Below are positions 24,459 to 33,048 of a stretch of DNA of 41,917 bases, piece after piece (within the stretch, counting starts at the first letter, position 1; every line of letters starts with the position of its first letter). Under the pieces are notes generated by a model that searched no databases, was not told the DNA's origin, and was given only the letters and a program-made list of their open reading frames with translations. This stretch comes from Phycisphaerales bacterium (GTDB lineage Bacteria; Planctomycetota; Phycisphaerae; Tepidisphaerales; Tepidisphaeraceae): assembly GCA_025361735.1 (NCBI GenBank), contig JANYKD010000518.1, forward strand, positions 1 to 41,917, given 5' to 3'. A program made the position numbers and the translations under genes.

Positions 24459-25820
24459 CTACTGCCTCCAGAACCGCCAACCGCGTTTGCGCAACATATC
24501 GAGCAAGACGGCTCCGAGAATCACCAGACCGAGCACGACCTTCTGCCTATAGCTCTCGACCTTCGTCAGGTTCATGCCGTTCTGGATCACCGCGATGATG
24601 AAGGCCCCGATCAGCGTTCCGAAGATCTTGCCCGAGCCGCCGGAAAGGCTGGTGCCGCCAACCACGACCGCCGCGATCACGTACAGTTCGTAGCTCAGCC
24701 CATAGGTCGGCGAACTGCTCTTGAGTTGCGAAGCCACCACCACGCCACCCACGCCGGCCATGAGCCCGCTCAGCAGATAGACCATCAACAACACCCGGCC
24801 GACGCGCACGCCCGAGAGGCGCGCCGCCTCGACGTTGCCTCCGACCGCGTACACGTATCGCCCGAACGCGGTATTGGACATGGCCACATGGGCGACGACA
24901 TAAACCCCGGCCATCAACATCACCGCATTGGGAATCGACAACAGACCCGTGCCCCGGCCGAGCCAGACGAACGATGGCGGAATCTCGTAAATCGACTGCC
25001 CGGCCGACAGAATGTACGCCACCCCACTGGCCACCTGCATCATCGCCAGTGTGGCGATGAACGGAGGTATCCGAAACCAGGTGATGACCATCCCCGAGAA
25101 CAGCCCTACCATCCCGGATACCGCAATGCCCCCAAGCGAGCATAGCATCAGGTTCATCGTTCCAGCCCGCGTGGCTCCACCGAAATCGCGGATCAGCAGT
25201 CCCGTTACCACGGCCGACAGCGCTACCAGACTGCCCACGGACAGATCGATACCGCCCGTGATGATGACCATCGTCATGCCCACTGCAATCAGCGCAATCA
25301 CCACGATCTGATCGGCGATGTTGAGCAGATTCTTTGGTTGCAGAAACGTGGGCCAACGGTACGGCTCGGGGCTCACGAGTTTCGTCCGAGCCAGCCCCGG
25401 AAACCGCGGCATCATGTTCTCCAGCCAGCCCGCGCAGCTTTCTGTCGCGGCGATGGCGCCCACAGTCTCAGCCTTACCGCTGCCCTCCTGTAACGCGGCC
25501 AGGACGATGGCCGGATCACCTTCGATTCGAACCAGCCGTTCATATCCCTTCATTTTCAGCAACGCCATCGCTCGTCGGGCAAAGGCCTGGTCGTCCTCAC
25601 TCAATCCAGCGACAATCAGGATGGTCGCACTGCTATCCGCAACTCCCATGACCCTCGCCGCCACAACCTCGCCTGCTTCAGCCCCGACCGGCTTCTGATA
25701 CTGCAACGTCGCCCACGAATAGTACACGCACAGCAACAGCAACACGCCGGCCATGCCATAGTTGGCCGCCAGTTGCCCGACCGCGCTTCTCTTTCCCATG
25801 ATTCCCATCATTCTCCTCAT
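24459..25820 (-). CDS. Ribose-type sugar ABC transporter permease with N-terminal insert
   Basis: A 453-residue member of the RbsC/BPD_transp_2 family, with the signatures [33 protein letters not shown] and [20 protein letters not shown]. Most family members have about 320-350 residues. Here, about 115 residues (roughly 40-155) separate the first helix from the rest; they contain [20 protein letters not shown] and look like a small soluble alpha/beta domain facing the periplasm. The gene is six bases downstream of the ATPase gene. Several ATGs cluster at the start; that at 25820 is used. The 281 bases between its end and the response-regulator start hold no recognisable gene. Confidence 0.88.
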   Translation of the reverse strand: MRRMMGIMGKRSAVGQLAANYGMAGVLLLLCVYYSWATLQYQKPVGAEAGEVVAARVMGVADSSATILIVAGLSEDDQAFARRAMALLKMKGYERLVRIEGDPAIVLAALQEGSGKAETVGAIAATESCAGWLENMMPRFPGLARTKLVSPEPYRWPTFLQPKNLLNIADQIVVIALIAVGMTMVIITGGIDLSVGSLVALSAVVTGLLIRDFGGATRAGTMNLMLCSLGGIAVSGMVGLFSGMVITWFRIPPFIATLAMMQVASGVAYILSAGQSIYEIPPSFVWLGRGTGLLSIPNAVMLMAGVYVVAHVAMSNTAFGRYVYAVGGNVEAARLSGVRVGRVLLMVYLLSGLMAGVGGVVVASQLKSSSPTYGLSYELYVIAAVVVGGTSLSGGSGKIFGTLIGAFIIAVIQNGMNLTKVESYRQKVVLGLVILGAVLLDMLRKRGWRFWRQ

Positions 25821-25826
25821 GCTCGT

Positions 25827-27323
25827 TCATGCCATGGCCAGCGCCAGCACCTGTTCCTGCGTGGCGTTTCCCACATCGGTGATCTCGCCTGTGATTCGTC
25901 CCTCGTGCATCACCAGGATCCGGTCGCTCATGCCCAGCACCTCGGGCAACTCTGAGGAAATCATGATGATCGCCTTGCCTTGCGCCGCCAGGGCGTTGAT
26001 GAGCACGTAAATGTCGTATTTGGTCCCCACATCGATTCCGCGCGTTGGCTCGTCGAAGATGACCACCTCGGCGTTGGCCTCCAGCCACTTGGCCAGCACC
26101 ACCTTCTGCTGGTTGCCGCCCGAGAGATTCTGGGCCGGCGTGTCCGCGTGCGGGATCTTGATCCGCAACTCCTGAACATATCGGCCGAACCGCGCTCGCT
26201 CCTGACTCTCCGACAGGAATCCAAACCGCAGGAACTTGCGGAGATTCGGCAGCCCGAAGTTCTCCCGCACCGATGCCCCAAGGATTAATCCCTGGCCCTT
26301 GCGGTCTTCGGTCAGCAGGCAGATGCCAGCGTGAATTGCGTCGCAAGGATTGCTAATATGCAGTTCTTTGCCGTCCAACGTAACGCGACCGCGATCCGCC
26401 CGGTCGGCCCCGAAGATCAGCCGCGCCGTCTCCGTCCGCCCTGCGCCCACCAGCCCGGTCAACCCGAGCACCTCGCCGCGTCGCACCTCGAACGACACGT
26501 CGCGGACAGCCTTACCGCGAGAGAGCCCCTGGACGACCAGACGCGGCTCGCCGGGCATTGTCGTGCGCTTGGGAAACTCATTCTCCAGCTTTCGCCCCAC
26601 CATCATCTCGATCAGCCGCTCGCGCGTGAGTTGGCCGATCGGCTGTGTGCCGACGTACTGCCCGTCGCGCATCACCGTGACGCGGTCGGCGATACGGAAG
26701 ATCTCGTCCATGCGATGGCTCACATACAGAATCCCCACGCCGCGTGCCTTGAGCCCGGCGATGATCGCAAATAGCTTCTCGACCTCGTTGCTGGTCAGCG
26801 CCGCCGTCGGCTCGTCCATGACCACAATCCGCGCCTCCAGGGCAATCGCCTTGGCAATCTCCACCACCTGCTGCTGGGCCACCGTCAGATCGGAGCACAG
26901 CGCCTCCGGATCCATCGCCACGTTCATGCGCGCGAACAACACCTCGGCCATGTCCCACTCGCGCCGGTGACGCACGAATGGCCCCAGCCGTTCCTCACGC
27001 CCCAGGAAGATGTTCTCCCGGGCCGTCAGCCCCGGCACCAGGTTGAACTCCTGGTAGATCACCGCGATGCCCGCCCGTTCCGCATCGCGCGGGCCGTGGA
27101 TGGTCACCGGCGTTCCGCAAATGCGAATCTCCCCGCGATCCGGCCGATGCGCCCCGGAGAGCACCTTGATCAGCGTGCTCTTGCCGGCCCCGTTCTCTCC
27201 CATCAGGGCGTGCACCTCGCCGGCACGCACATCCAGCCGGGCGTTCTGAAGCGCGCGTACACCGGGAAAGGTCTTGTCGATCCCTTCCATCTCCAGCAGG
27301 TTATCGAGCGACGTTGCGGTCAC
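25827..27323 (-). CDS. Ribose-type sugar ABC transporter ATP-binding protein (tandem NBD)
   Basis: A 498-residue protein with two nucleotide-binding halves, as in RbsA/MglA. The first half has Walker [10 protein letters not shown], and [10 protein letters not shown] as Walker B. The second has the degenerate P-loop GLVGAGRTE typical of the family, LSGGNQQKV and [11 protein letters not shown]. It drives import of a sugar or related small molecule through the adjacent permease. The substrate cannot be read from the ATPase. It is followed by the permease with a six-base gap and preceded by the binding-protein gene across a palindromic repeat. Confidence 0.94.
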   Translation of the reverse strand: MTATSLDNLLEMEGIDKTFPGVRALQNARLDVRAGEVHALMGENGAGKSTLIKVLSGAHRPDRGEIRICGTPVTIHGPRDAERAGIAVIYQEFNLVPGLTARENIFLGREERLGPFVRHRREWDMAEVLFARMNVAMDPEALCSDLTVAQQQVVEIAKAIALEARIVVMDEPTAALTSNEVEKLFAIIAGLKARGVGILYVSHRMDEIFRIADRVTVMRDGQYVGTQPIGQLTRERLIEMMVGRKLENEFPKRTTMPGEPRLVVQGLSRGKAVRDVSFEVRRGEVLGLTGLVGAGRTETARLIFGADRADRGRVTLDGKELHISNPCDAIHAGICLLTEDRKGQGLILGASVRENFGLPNLRKFLRFGFLSESQERARFGRYVQELRIKIPHADTPAQNLSGGNQQKVVLAKWLEANAEVVIFDEPTRGIDVGTKYDIYVLINALAAQGKAIIMISSELPEVLGMSDRILVMHEGRITGEITDVGNATQEQVLALAMA

Positions 27324-27362
27324 TGCACTACTCCATCGCGGCTCAATCCCGGTGGCATCGCC

Positions 27363-27430
27363 TTTCGTAGCACAGCCGTCTCGGCTGTGTCCGAGCGCTT
27401 TGACACAGGCGAGACGCCCGTGCTACGAAA
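27363..27430. repeat. Palindromic REP-type element (GTAGCAC family)
   Basis: The outer arms TTTCGTAGCAC (27363-27373) and GTGCTACGAAA (27420-27430) are perfectly complementary. Inside are two hairpins: ACAGCCGTCTCGGCTGT (27372-27388) and an imperfect CACAGGCG/CGCCCGTG pair. It fills most of the gap between the binding-protein and ATPase genes. Related units occur at 35049-35121. Confidence 0.75.
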
Positions 27431-27446
27431 CTTACGCCGCGATCGA

Positions 27447-28427
27447 CTATTTCAAGTCCGGATCCTTTTGCGCATCCGCCTGCTTGTAGATGCTTGTCGG
27501 GTTAAGCAACTGCGCCACGGGCTTCTCGCCGGCCATGTACCTGGCAATCGCGTCGATGGTTCTCGCGCCGATCTGCTTGGGATACTGCATGACCGTCGCG
27601 TGGAGCTTCCCGTCCTTGATGGCCTGCCTCGCTTCCGGCTGGCCATCGAAGCCGATGACCTTCACCTTGCCCGATCGGCCGGCCTTTTCGATCGCGGCAA
27701 TTGCGCCCAGCGCCGTCGGATCATTGATCGCGAAAATCGCGTCCAGATCCTGGTTGGACTGGAGAATGTCCTGGGCCACCGCGAACGACTTGTCCCGAGC
27801 CCCTTGTCCCGGCAGTTTGGCCACAACCTTGATCCCGGGAGCCTTGGCGATTTCCCCATTAAAACCCTTGGTCCGGAGCATGCAGGATTCGACCTCGGGA
27901 TGATCGATCATCGCGATGTTCCCCTTGCCGCCGAGCATGGCGACCATCTCCCGGCCGGCAACCCGGCCGCCTTCAAGGTTGTCCGTCGCCACGTGCGTGA
28001 CGATCTTCACGCCGTCGGCCATGCAGGCGATGTCGGCGGTGAAGACGGGCACGCCGGCCTTGTTGGCTTCGATGATCGCCGTCCCGATCGATTTGGAGTC
28101 GCACGGCGCCAGCACAATGGCGCTGACCTTGCGCACGAGAAAATCCTTCACCTGGTCCTTCTGTTTGGCCGGGTCCAGTTCTCCGGAGGTGACGATGACT
28201 TCGTACCCGTGCTTGGCGCCCTCGGCCTGCATCGCGTCGCCCATATCCTTAAAGTAAGGATTGGTCATGGTCAGCAGCGACACGCCGATCACCGGCTTGC
28301 TGGCCGGCGGCGTCGAGGGCTTGCCCTTGTCGCAGCCCGCGAGGAGTACGGCAATACCCGCCATCGCGACAATACCCATGCACATCGAACGCGTCACACG
28401 CTGCCAAGCCGCTTTCTTGCTCATCAT
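27447..28427 (-). CDS. Ribose-type sugar-binding lipoprotein of ABC transporter
   Basis: A 326-residue protein of the periplasmic-binding-protein-4/RbsB family. The signal peptide ends in lipobox LAGC (Cys about 32), so it is a lipoprotein. Family motifs include GVSLLTMTNPYFKDMGDAMQ, ILQSNQDLDAIFAINDPTALG and KVIGFDGQPEARQAIKDG. It captures a sugar for the RbsC/RbsA-like permease and ATPase encoded downstream on the same strand. GGAGACCG precedes adjacent ATG codons, and either could start. No sugar kinase or isomerase is linked, so the substrate remains open. Confidence 0.92.
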   Translation of the reverse strand: MMSKKAAWQRVTRSMCMGIVAMAGIAVLLAGCDKGKPSTPPASKPVIGVSLLTMTNPYFKDMGDAMQAEGAKHGYEVIVTSGELDPAKQKDQVKDFLVRKVSAIVLAPCDSKSIGTAIIEANKAGVPVFTADIACMADGVKIVTHVATDNLEGGRVAGREMVAMLGGKGNIAMIDHPEVESCMLRTKGFNGEIAKAPGIKVVAKLPGQGARDKSFAVAQDILQSNQDLDAIFAINDPTALGAIAAIEKAGRSGKVKVIGFDGQPEARQAIKDGKLHATVMQYPKQIGARTIDAIARYMAGEKPVAQLLNPTSIYKQADAQKDPDLK

Positions 28428-28476
28428 CGGTCTCCAGAAATGAACCTCATGCCTGTCGCCAAATCCACCGGACTGG

Positions 28477-28503
28477 ATTCTACCCGGTTTGCCTGCGGTT
28501 CAA
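28477..28503 (-). promoter_or_regulatory. Possible promoter of the sugar transporter operon
   Basis: On the minus strand TTGAAC (28498-28503) precedes TAGAAT (28477-28482) with a 15-base spacer, two shorter than ideal. It lies about 50 bases upstream of the binding-protein start, in the region shared with the divergent PadR gene. Confidence 0.3.
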
Positions 28504-28549
28504 CCAGTCTCCACGCCGGACATTTCCGCGACAAGACATTCCTGCACGG

Positions 28550-28578
28550 TTGACGAAAGGGTACACCCTTTCTATATT
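28550..28578 (+). promoter_or_regulatory. Sigma-70-type promoter of padR, with operator in the spacer
   Basis: TTGACG (28550-28555) and TATATT (28573-28578) are separated by exactly 17 bases. The spacer and last -35 base hold a perfect dyad, GAAAGGGT/ACCCTTTC (28555-28562 and 28565-28572), so a repressor bound there would exclude RNA polymerase. PadR proteins commonly repress their own promoter, which makes the PadR encoded 30 bases downstream the likely ligand. Confidence 0.65.
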
Positions 28579-28604
28579 GGACTAAGTCTTATAGAGGAGC
28601 ACCT

Positions 28605-28994
28605 CTGGTAACCGACTTCACCGAATGCCCCTGCAGTGGCAAGACCCTCGCCCGCATCGTGCAGCCCGCGGTCATGGCCATCCTGGCCGAGCAGTCGCGA
28701 CATGGCTATGACATCGTCCAGCAACTGACCGGGCTCACCATGTTTCGCGGCCACGCCCCGGACGCGACCGGCGTCTATCGCCTGCTCAAGACCATGCAGC
28801 GGGACGAACTGGTCGACTCATCCTGGGAAACTGCCGACGGCGGGCCGGCCAAGCGACGCTATACCCTCACGCCGCATGGCAGGGATTGCCTTGACTGCTG
28901 GATCGGGACGCTTACGCAGTATCAGGAGTCGATCGCGGATCTGCTTTCTCGGCTGAAGCGTGCGTCGGGCGGCAAACGTAAACGGGCAAAGTAG
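28605..28994 (+). CDS. PadR-family transcriptional regulator, probable CTG start
   Basis: The winged-helix core is clear: VMAILAEQSRHGYDIVQQLT, then VYRLLKTMQRDELVDSSWE and PAKRRYTLTPHGRDCL. A GTG at 28659 would begin only at the first helix. The frame stays open upstream and encodes TECPCSGKTLARIVQP, an N-terminal extension I recall from some PadR proteins. The only codon well placed after GAGGAG (28594-28599) is CTG at 28605, giving 129 residues. It lies between the divergent sugar transporter and the aquaporin-CobW gene 21 bases downstream, and likely controls the latter. Confidence 0.8.
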   Translation: MVTDFTECPCSGKTLARIVQPAVMAILAEQSRHGYDIVQQLTGLTMFRGHAPDATGVYRLLKTMQRDELVDSSWETADGGPAKRRYTLTPHGRDCLDCWIGTLTQYQESIADLLSRLKRASGGKRKRAK

Positions 28995-29015
28995 CGCGAT
29001 TGTGATGGGTGTCTG

Positions 29016-30962
29016 ATGAACCAGAACAAGACTCTATTCCGTGAATGCACGGCCGAGTTACTCGGCACTTTTCTCCTCGTGTTTTTTGGTACCGGTGCGG
29101 TTTTTGTGGCCGCTCTAACCGGCGCGTTGCAGGGCCTGCTCCAAGTCGCCATCGTCTGGGGCGTGGTGATCGCGCTGGCGATCTATGCGACCGCCGCCAT
29201 CAGCGGAACGCACATCAATCCGGCCGTGACCATCGCCGCGCTAATCTGGCGACGGTTCCCTGTGCGCAAGGTGCTCCCCTACATCGTGTCGCAGGTGGCC
29301 GGGGCGTTCCTCGCCTCCGTCGTGCTCTTCGCTCTGTTCTGTGGCGTGCTGGCGGCCTATGAGAAAGACAAGAGCATCGTCCGGGGACAGCCGGGCAGTG
29401 AACTCAGCGCCATGGTCTTCGGCGAGTATTTCCCGAACCCTGGCGTCTTCGGAACCACCCCAGAGGCGTTCGCCAAGGTCAGCCACATTCAGGCGATGGC
29501 GGCCGAGGCTACCGGCACAGCCATCCTGGTGTTCTTCATCTTCGCCCTCACCGATTCCCGAAATCAGAGCCGGCCCGATGGCACGCTCTTCGCCCTGTTC
29601 ATCGGCCTGACCATCACCATCCTGATCGCGGTCATCGCTCCGATCACACAGGCGGGCTTCAACCCTGCTCGCGATTTCGGCCCGCGTCTATTCGCCTGTT
29701 TCGCCGGCTGGGGATCTGTGGCGATTCCCGGCCCGCGCGGCGGGTTCTTCACGGTGTTCATTCTCTCCCCGATCGTGGGTGGCACCGTCGGCGGTGGCAT
29801 CTACGACCTGCTCATACGTCCTGGACACGCGATGGCTGCGATTCAAAAGGAGTGCTGTATGCACCAGTCCCGTTACATCATGATCGGTGGTTTCCTGGGT
29901 GCGGGAAAGACCACGGCAATCGTCCGCCTCGCCGAATATCTGACCACACAAGGGAAACGTGTGGGCCTGATCACCAACGACCAGAGCGTCGGCCTGGTCG
30001 ACACCGCCCGCGTGCGCGCGGCCGGGTTTGCAGTTGAAGAAATCACCGGCGGGTGTTTCTGCTGCCGGTTTGACTCGCTCGTGACGGCTTCTGAACAACT
30101 GACGCGGGACACGGCTCCCGATGTCATCATTGCCGAACCGGTTGGCAGTTGCACTGATCTGAAAGCCACTGTCAGCTATCCGATGCGGCAACTGCACGGC
30201 CGCGAATATGAAGTGGCCCCGCTGTCCGTTCTGGTGGATCCGTTTCGTTGCCTGCAGGTGCTGGGTCTGGGGACGGAGCCGGCGTTTACGGACAATGTCA
30301 TGTACGTCTACCGGAAGCAACTCGAAGAGGCCGAGGTCATCGCGATAAACAAGATCGACTTGCTGGACGAGATGACCCGCCAGACGTTGCGAGCCGAACT
30401 GCGCAGTCGGTATCCGCATGCCGAGGTATTCGAAGTCTCCTGCAAGACCGGCCTGGGCCTGTCACACTGGTTTGACCGCATGCTGGCCGGAAACTTGGGG
30501 CATCGTCCCTCGATGGAGGTCGACTACGACCAATACGCCGACGGCGAGGCCCGGCTCGGCTGGCTCAATGTCACCGCCGATCTAACGTCGACGAGCGACT
30601 TCGATGGCAATCTCCTTTTGACGGAACTGGCCGGCCGATTGCAGGAGCGCATGGCAACGCTCGGCGTCGAGATCGCCCATCTCAAGATGACGCTGGCCCC
30701 GGCGCAGGGGCTGGGACTGGCGGCCATCAGCCTGACTCGTACGGACATGGCGCCGCAGGTGACTCATGGGCTCAAAGGCCCCGTTGGGCGCGGGCGACTG
30801 ACGATCAACCTGCGCGCTGAGACCGATCCGGAAACCCTCAAGAGCAGCACTCTGGCGACACTGCCCTCGCTGGCGCCGACCCGCTTCGCGGTCCAGGAAG
30901 TCCACGCGTTCCGGCCGGGCCGCCCCAATCCCACGCACCGCCTGTCGCTTGCGGTGGTATGA
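29016..30962 (+). CDS. Aquaglyceroporin (MIP) joined in frame to a CobW-type GTPase
   Basis: One 648-codon frame encodes two complete proteins. Residues 1-281 are a MIP channel with six helices and both pore motifs, HINPAVT and FNPARDFGPRL; Asp after the second NPAR marks the glycerol-facilitator type. Residues about 282-648 are a CobW/G3E GTPase: P-loop GGFLGAGKTT, the metal-binding GGCFCCR motif, EPVGSC and NKIDLLD. An AAGGAG six bases before ATG 29859 (codon 282) suggests the GTPase was or is also translated separately. Either this is a true fusion or two genes lacking an intervening stop. G3E GTPases deliver metal or cofactors; a link to glycerol or water transport is not known to me. Confidence 0.85.
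   Translation: MNQNKTLFRECTAELLGTFLLVFFGTGAVFVAALTGALQGLLQVAIVWGVVIALAIYATAAISGTHINPAVTIAALIWRRFPVRKVLPYIVSQVAGAFLASVVLFALFCGVLAAYEKDKSIVRGQPGSELSAMVFGEYFPNPGVFGTTPEAFAKVSHIQAMAAEATGTAILVFFIFALTDSRNQSRPDGTLFALFIGLTITILIAVIAPITQAGFNPARDFGPRLFACFAGWGSVAIPGPRGGFFTVFILSPIVGGTVGGGIYDLLIRPGHAMAAIQKECCMHQSRYIMIGGFLGAGKTTAIVRLAEYLTTQGKRVGLITNDQSVGLVDTARVRAAGFAVEEITGGCFCCRFDSLVTASEQLTRDTAPDVIIAEPVGSCTDLKATVSYPMRQLHGREYEVAPLSVLVDPFRCLQVLGLGTEPAFTDNVMYVYRKQLEEAEVIAINKIDLLDEMTRQTLRAELRSRYPHAEVFEVSCKTGLGLSHWFDRMLAGNLGHRPSMEVDYDQYADGEARLGWLNVTADLTSTSDFDGNLLLTELAGRLQERMATLGVEIAHLKMTLAPAQGLGLAAISLTRTDMAPQVTHGLKGPVGRGRLTINLRAETDPETLKSSTLATLPSLAPTRFAVQEVHAFRPGRPNPTHRLSLAVV
29847..29861 (+). promoter_or_regulatory. 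Internal ribosome binding site and start codon for the CobW part
   Basis: AAGGAG (29847-29852) is followed after six bases by ATG (29859-29861), in frame with both halves of the fused reading frame. The site sits exactly at the domain boundary. It could yield a free 367-residue GTPase in addition to the fusion. Confidence 0.55.
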
Positions 30963-30992
30963 ACTGTACGTCCGAGCCCGCCAACAACAGGA

Positions 30993-31017
30993 GAGCCCGC
31001 GGCATGGCCGCGGGCTC
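30993..31017. terminator. Bidirectional terminator hairpin between convergent genes
   Basis: GAGCCCGCGGC (30993-31003) and GCCGCGGGCTC (31007-31017) form a perfect 11-base-pair stem with a three-base loop. It lies between the ends of the MIP-CobW gene and lysC, which converge. No strong T-run is present on either side. Confidence 0.65.
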
Positions 31018-31047
31018 GGTTGAATCGTGCTGTGGATGGACGATCAA

Positions 31048-32289
31048 TCAGTGCGTCGTGTGCAGTTCAAAGGCATCATGCACGGCCTGCAGTGCCCTTG
31101 GCCCGTCCTCGCGCTTTACGATGCAGGAAATCTTGATTTCGCTGGTGGTGATGTTCTCGATATTGATGCTCAGATCGGCCAGCGCTTTGAACATGCGGCC
31201 GGCCACGCCCGTATGCACGCGCATGCCCACACCGACCACGGAGACCTTGGCCATGTCGTCCTGGAAGACGACGTTGGTCGCCCCGCCGAATTCCTTGACC
31301 AGGCGATCGACGACCGGCCTTGCGTCGGGCAGGTCGGATTTGTCAATGGTGAAGGAGATGTAGGCGGTCTTCTCTTCGTTGATCGTCTGGATGATGTCGT
31401 CGACCACGATGTTGGCCGAGCCGATCTCGGAGAAGATCTTGGCCGCCACGCCGGGTCGATCGGGAACCTCTGTGAAGGTGATGCGGGTGATATCCTTCTT
31501 GAGCGCCGCGCCGGATACAACAATGTGTTCCATGATGGGTGTTTCCGAAACAATCCAGGTGCCTTCGTGATCGTTCTGTGAATTGCGAACGTGCAGGGGC
31601 ACGTTGTACTTCTTGGCGAACTCGACGGCTCGCGTCTGCAACACGCTCGCTCCCAAGCCTGACAACTCGAGCATCTCATCGTAGCTGATGCGGTCGATCT
31701 TGCGGGCCTGTTTCACGATGCGCGGGTCGGCGGTGTAGATGCCGTCAACATCGGTGTAGTTCTCGCAGACATCGGCCTTCAATACCGCCCCCAGAGCCAC
31801 GAGCGTTGCATTGGAACCACCCCGGCCAAGAGTGGTCACATCGCCTTCGGGGGTGACTCCCTGGAAGCCGGCGACGATGACGATCTTGCCTTCGTCAAGC
31901 TGCTCGAAAATGCGCTGTTTGTTGATCGACTGGATGCGGGCTTTGGTGAATGCCTCATCCGTCAGCAGCCCGATCTGCCCGCCCGTGAAGCTGATGGCCT
32001 GATGGCCCAGCGCCTGCATGGCCATGGCCATCAGGGCGATGGTCACCTGCTCGCCAGTGACCAGGAGCTGGTCAAGCTCGCGCTTGGGCGGGTTGATCTT
32101 GGTCGGGCCGAACTCGCAGACCTGCTTTGCCAGATCCAGCAGGTCATCGGTTGTGTCGCCCATGGCCGACACCACAACAACGACCTGGTTGCCCTTCTCC
32201 TTGGCCGCAATCGCCCGCAAGCTGGCGCGATGGATGCGCTCGGCGTTGGCGACGCTCGTGCCACCGAATTTTTGTACGATTAAACCCAT
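31048..32289 (-). CDS. lysC: Aspartate kinase
   Basis: A 413-residue monofunctional aspartokinase that phosphorylates L-aspartate, the first step to lysine, threonine, methionine and diaminopimelate. The N-terminal kinase domain shows VQKFGGTSVANAERI, FTGGQIGLLTDEAFTKARI and GRGGSNATLVALGAVLKAD. The C-terminal part carries two ACT domains (FTEVPDRPGVAAKIFSEIG and VSVVGVGMRVHTGVAGRMF), where lysine or threonine feedback would act. Length matches the class with catalytic and regulatory parts together. A TATAAT-containing promoter lies just upstream. Confidence 0.96.
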   Translation of the reverse strand: MGLIVQKFGGTSVANAERIHRASLRAIAAKEKGNQVVVVVSAMGDTTDDLLDLAKQVCEFGPTKINPPKRELDQLLVTGEQVTIALMAMAMQALGHQAISFTGGQIGLLTDEAFTKARIQSINKQRIFEQLDEGKIVIVAGFQGVTPEGDVTTLGRGGSNATLVALGAVLKADVCENYTDVDGIYTADPRIVKQARKIDRISYDEMLELSGLGASVLQTRAVEFAKKYNVPLHVRNSQNDHEGTWIVSETPIMEHIVVSGAALKKDITRITFTEVPDRPGVAAKIFSEIGSANIVVDDIIQTINEEKTAYISFTIDKSDLPDARPVVDRLVKEFGGATNVVFQDDMAKVSVVGVGMRVHTGVAGRMFKALADLSINIENITTSEIKISCIVKREDGPRALQAVHDAFELHTTH

Positions 32290-32322
32290 AAGACCACGTT
32301 CTTCCGCAAATATGAAGTGGCA

Positions 32323-32350
32323 ATTATAGGCGACACCGCCGGAACCTCAA
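32323..32350 (-). promoter_or_regulatory. Candidate promoter of lysC
   Basis: On the minus strand TTGAGG (32345-32350) is followed after 16 bases by a perfect TATAAT (32323-32328). It is 34 bases from the lysC start and overlaps the last codon of gmk. Confidence 0.55.
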
Positions 32351-32949
32351 TGGCCGTTATATATCCCGACGTTTCGCTTGTGAGCCATGATCTTGGTGAT
32401 CTCATCGACGACCCTCTCCAGCGTGTCGTTGATGACCATGTAATCAAACGCCCGCGAGCCCTTGGCCATCTGCATTTCCCTGCGGGCAGCCCGAAATCGC
32501 TTGGCGATGTCCTCGGCGCTGTCCCGAGCCCGGCTTGTCAGCCGCTGCAGCAGTGTCTGCTCGTCGGGCGGCAACACAAAGACCAGCAGTGCCTGCGGAT
32601 ACTGGAACCGCACCTGCAACGCCCCCTGAACGTCGATTTCGAGCAGTACATCGCGACCAGCCGCGAGATGGTCCAGCGCCGGGTGCTTGGGGGTGCCGTA
32701 ATACTCGCCGTACACCTGCGCGTATTCCAGAAACTCATCGGCATCGAGGCGGCGAAAGAATTCCTCGCGGCTGATGTGGTCGTAGGTTTTGCCCAACTCG
32801 TCGCCGGGCAGTTTCGGACGGGTGGTGGCTGACACGGTGTAGGAAACATCCGTCCGCGCGGCCAATTGCCGCGAGATCGTGCTCTTGCCCACACCCGCCG
32901 GACCGACGAGAACGATCAACAATCCGGTCTTTGAAGAAGAAGCACCCAC
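32347..32949 (-). CDS. gmk: Guanylate kinase
   Basis: A 200-residue enzyme converting GMP to GDP with ATP. The P-loop GPAGVGKSTI is near the start; the GMP-binding segment VSATTRPKLPGD and lid region SREEFFRRLDADEFLEYAQV follow, then YGTPK and DVLLEIDVQGA. The start is GTG at 32949 with GAGGCGG just upstream. Length is normal for the family. It lies downstream of yicC, a pairing found in many bacteria, across a strong hairpin. Confidence 0.96.
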   Translation of the reverse strand: MGASSSKTGLLIVLVGPAGVGKSTISRQLAARTDVSYTVSATTRPKLPGDELGKTYDHISREEFFRRLDADEFLEYAQVYGEYYGTPKHPALDHLAAGRDVLLEIDVQGALQVRFQYPQALLVFVLPPDEQTLLQRLTSRARDSAEDIAKRFRAARREMQMAKGSRAFDYMVINDTLERVVDEITKIMAHKRNVGIYNGH

Positions 32950-32997
32950 TTTACCGCCTCATGCTTAGAAACGCGGCCATAACAAATTTCCGGTGTA

Positions 32998-33045
32998 TTG
33001 ATTGAGTGGCCTGGACAAGTACTCTTGCCCAGGCCACTCAATCAA
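32998..33045. repeat. Long hairpin between yicC and gmk
   Basis: Seventeen perfect pairs join 32998-33014 and 33029-33045, and after one mismatch CAAG/CTTG (33016-33019, 33024-33027) extend it to a four-base loop. The hairpin begins three bases past the yicC stop and lies 48 bases before the gmk start. It could uncouple yicC and gmk expression or act as a processing site. Confidence 0.7.
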
Positions 33046-33048
33046 CGG

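Noticed and set aside
27324-27446. Small protein encoded in the gap of the transporter operon
   Set aside because: The open frames there are translations of a palindromic repeat element.
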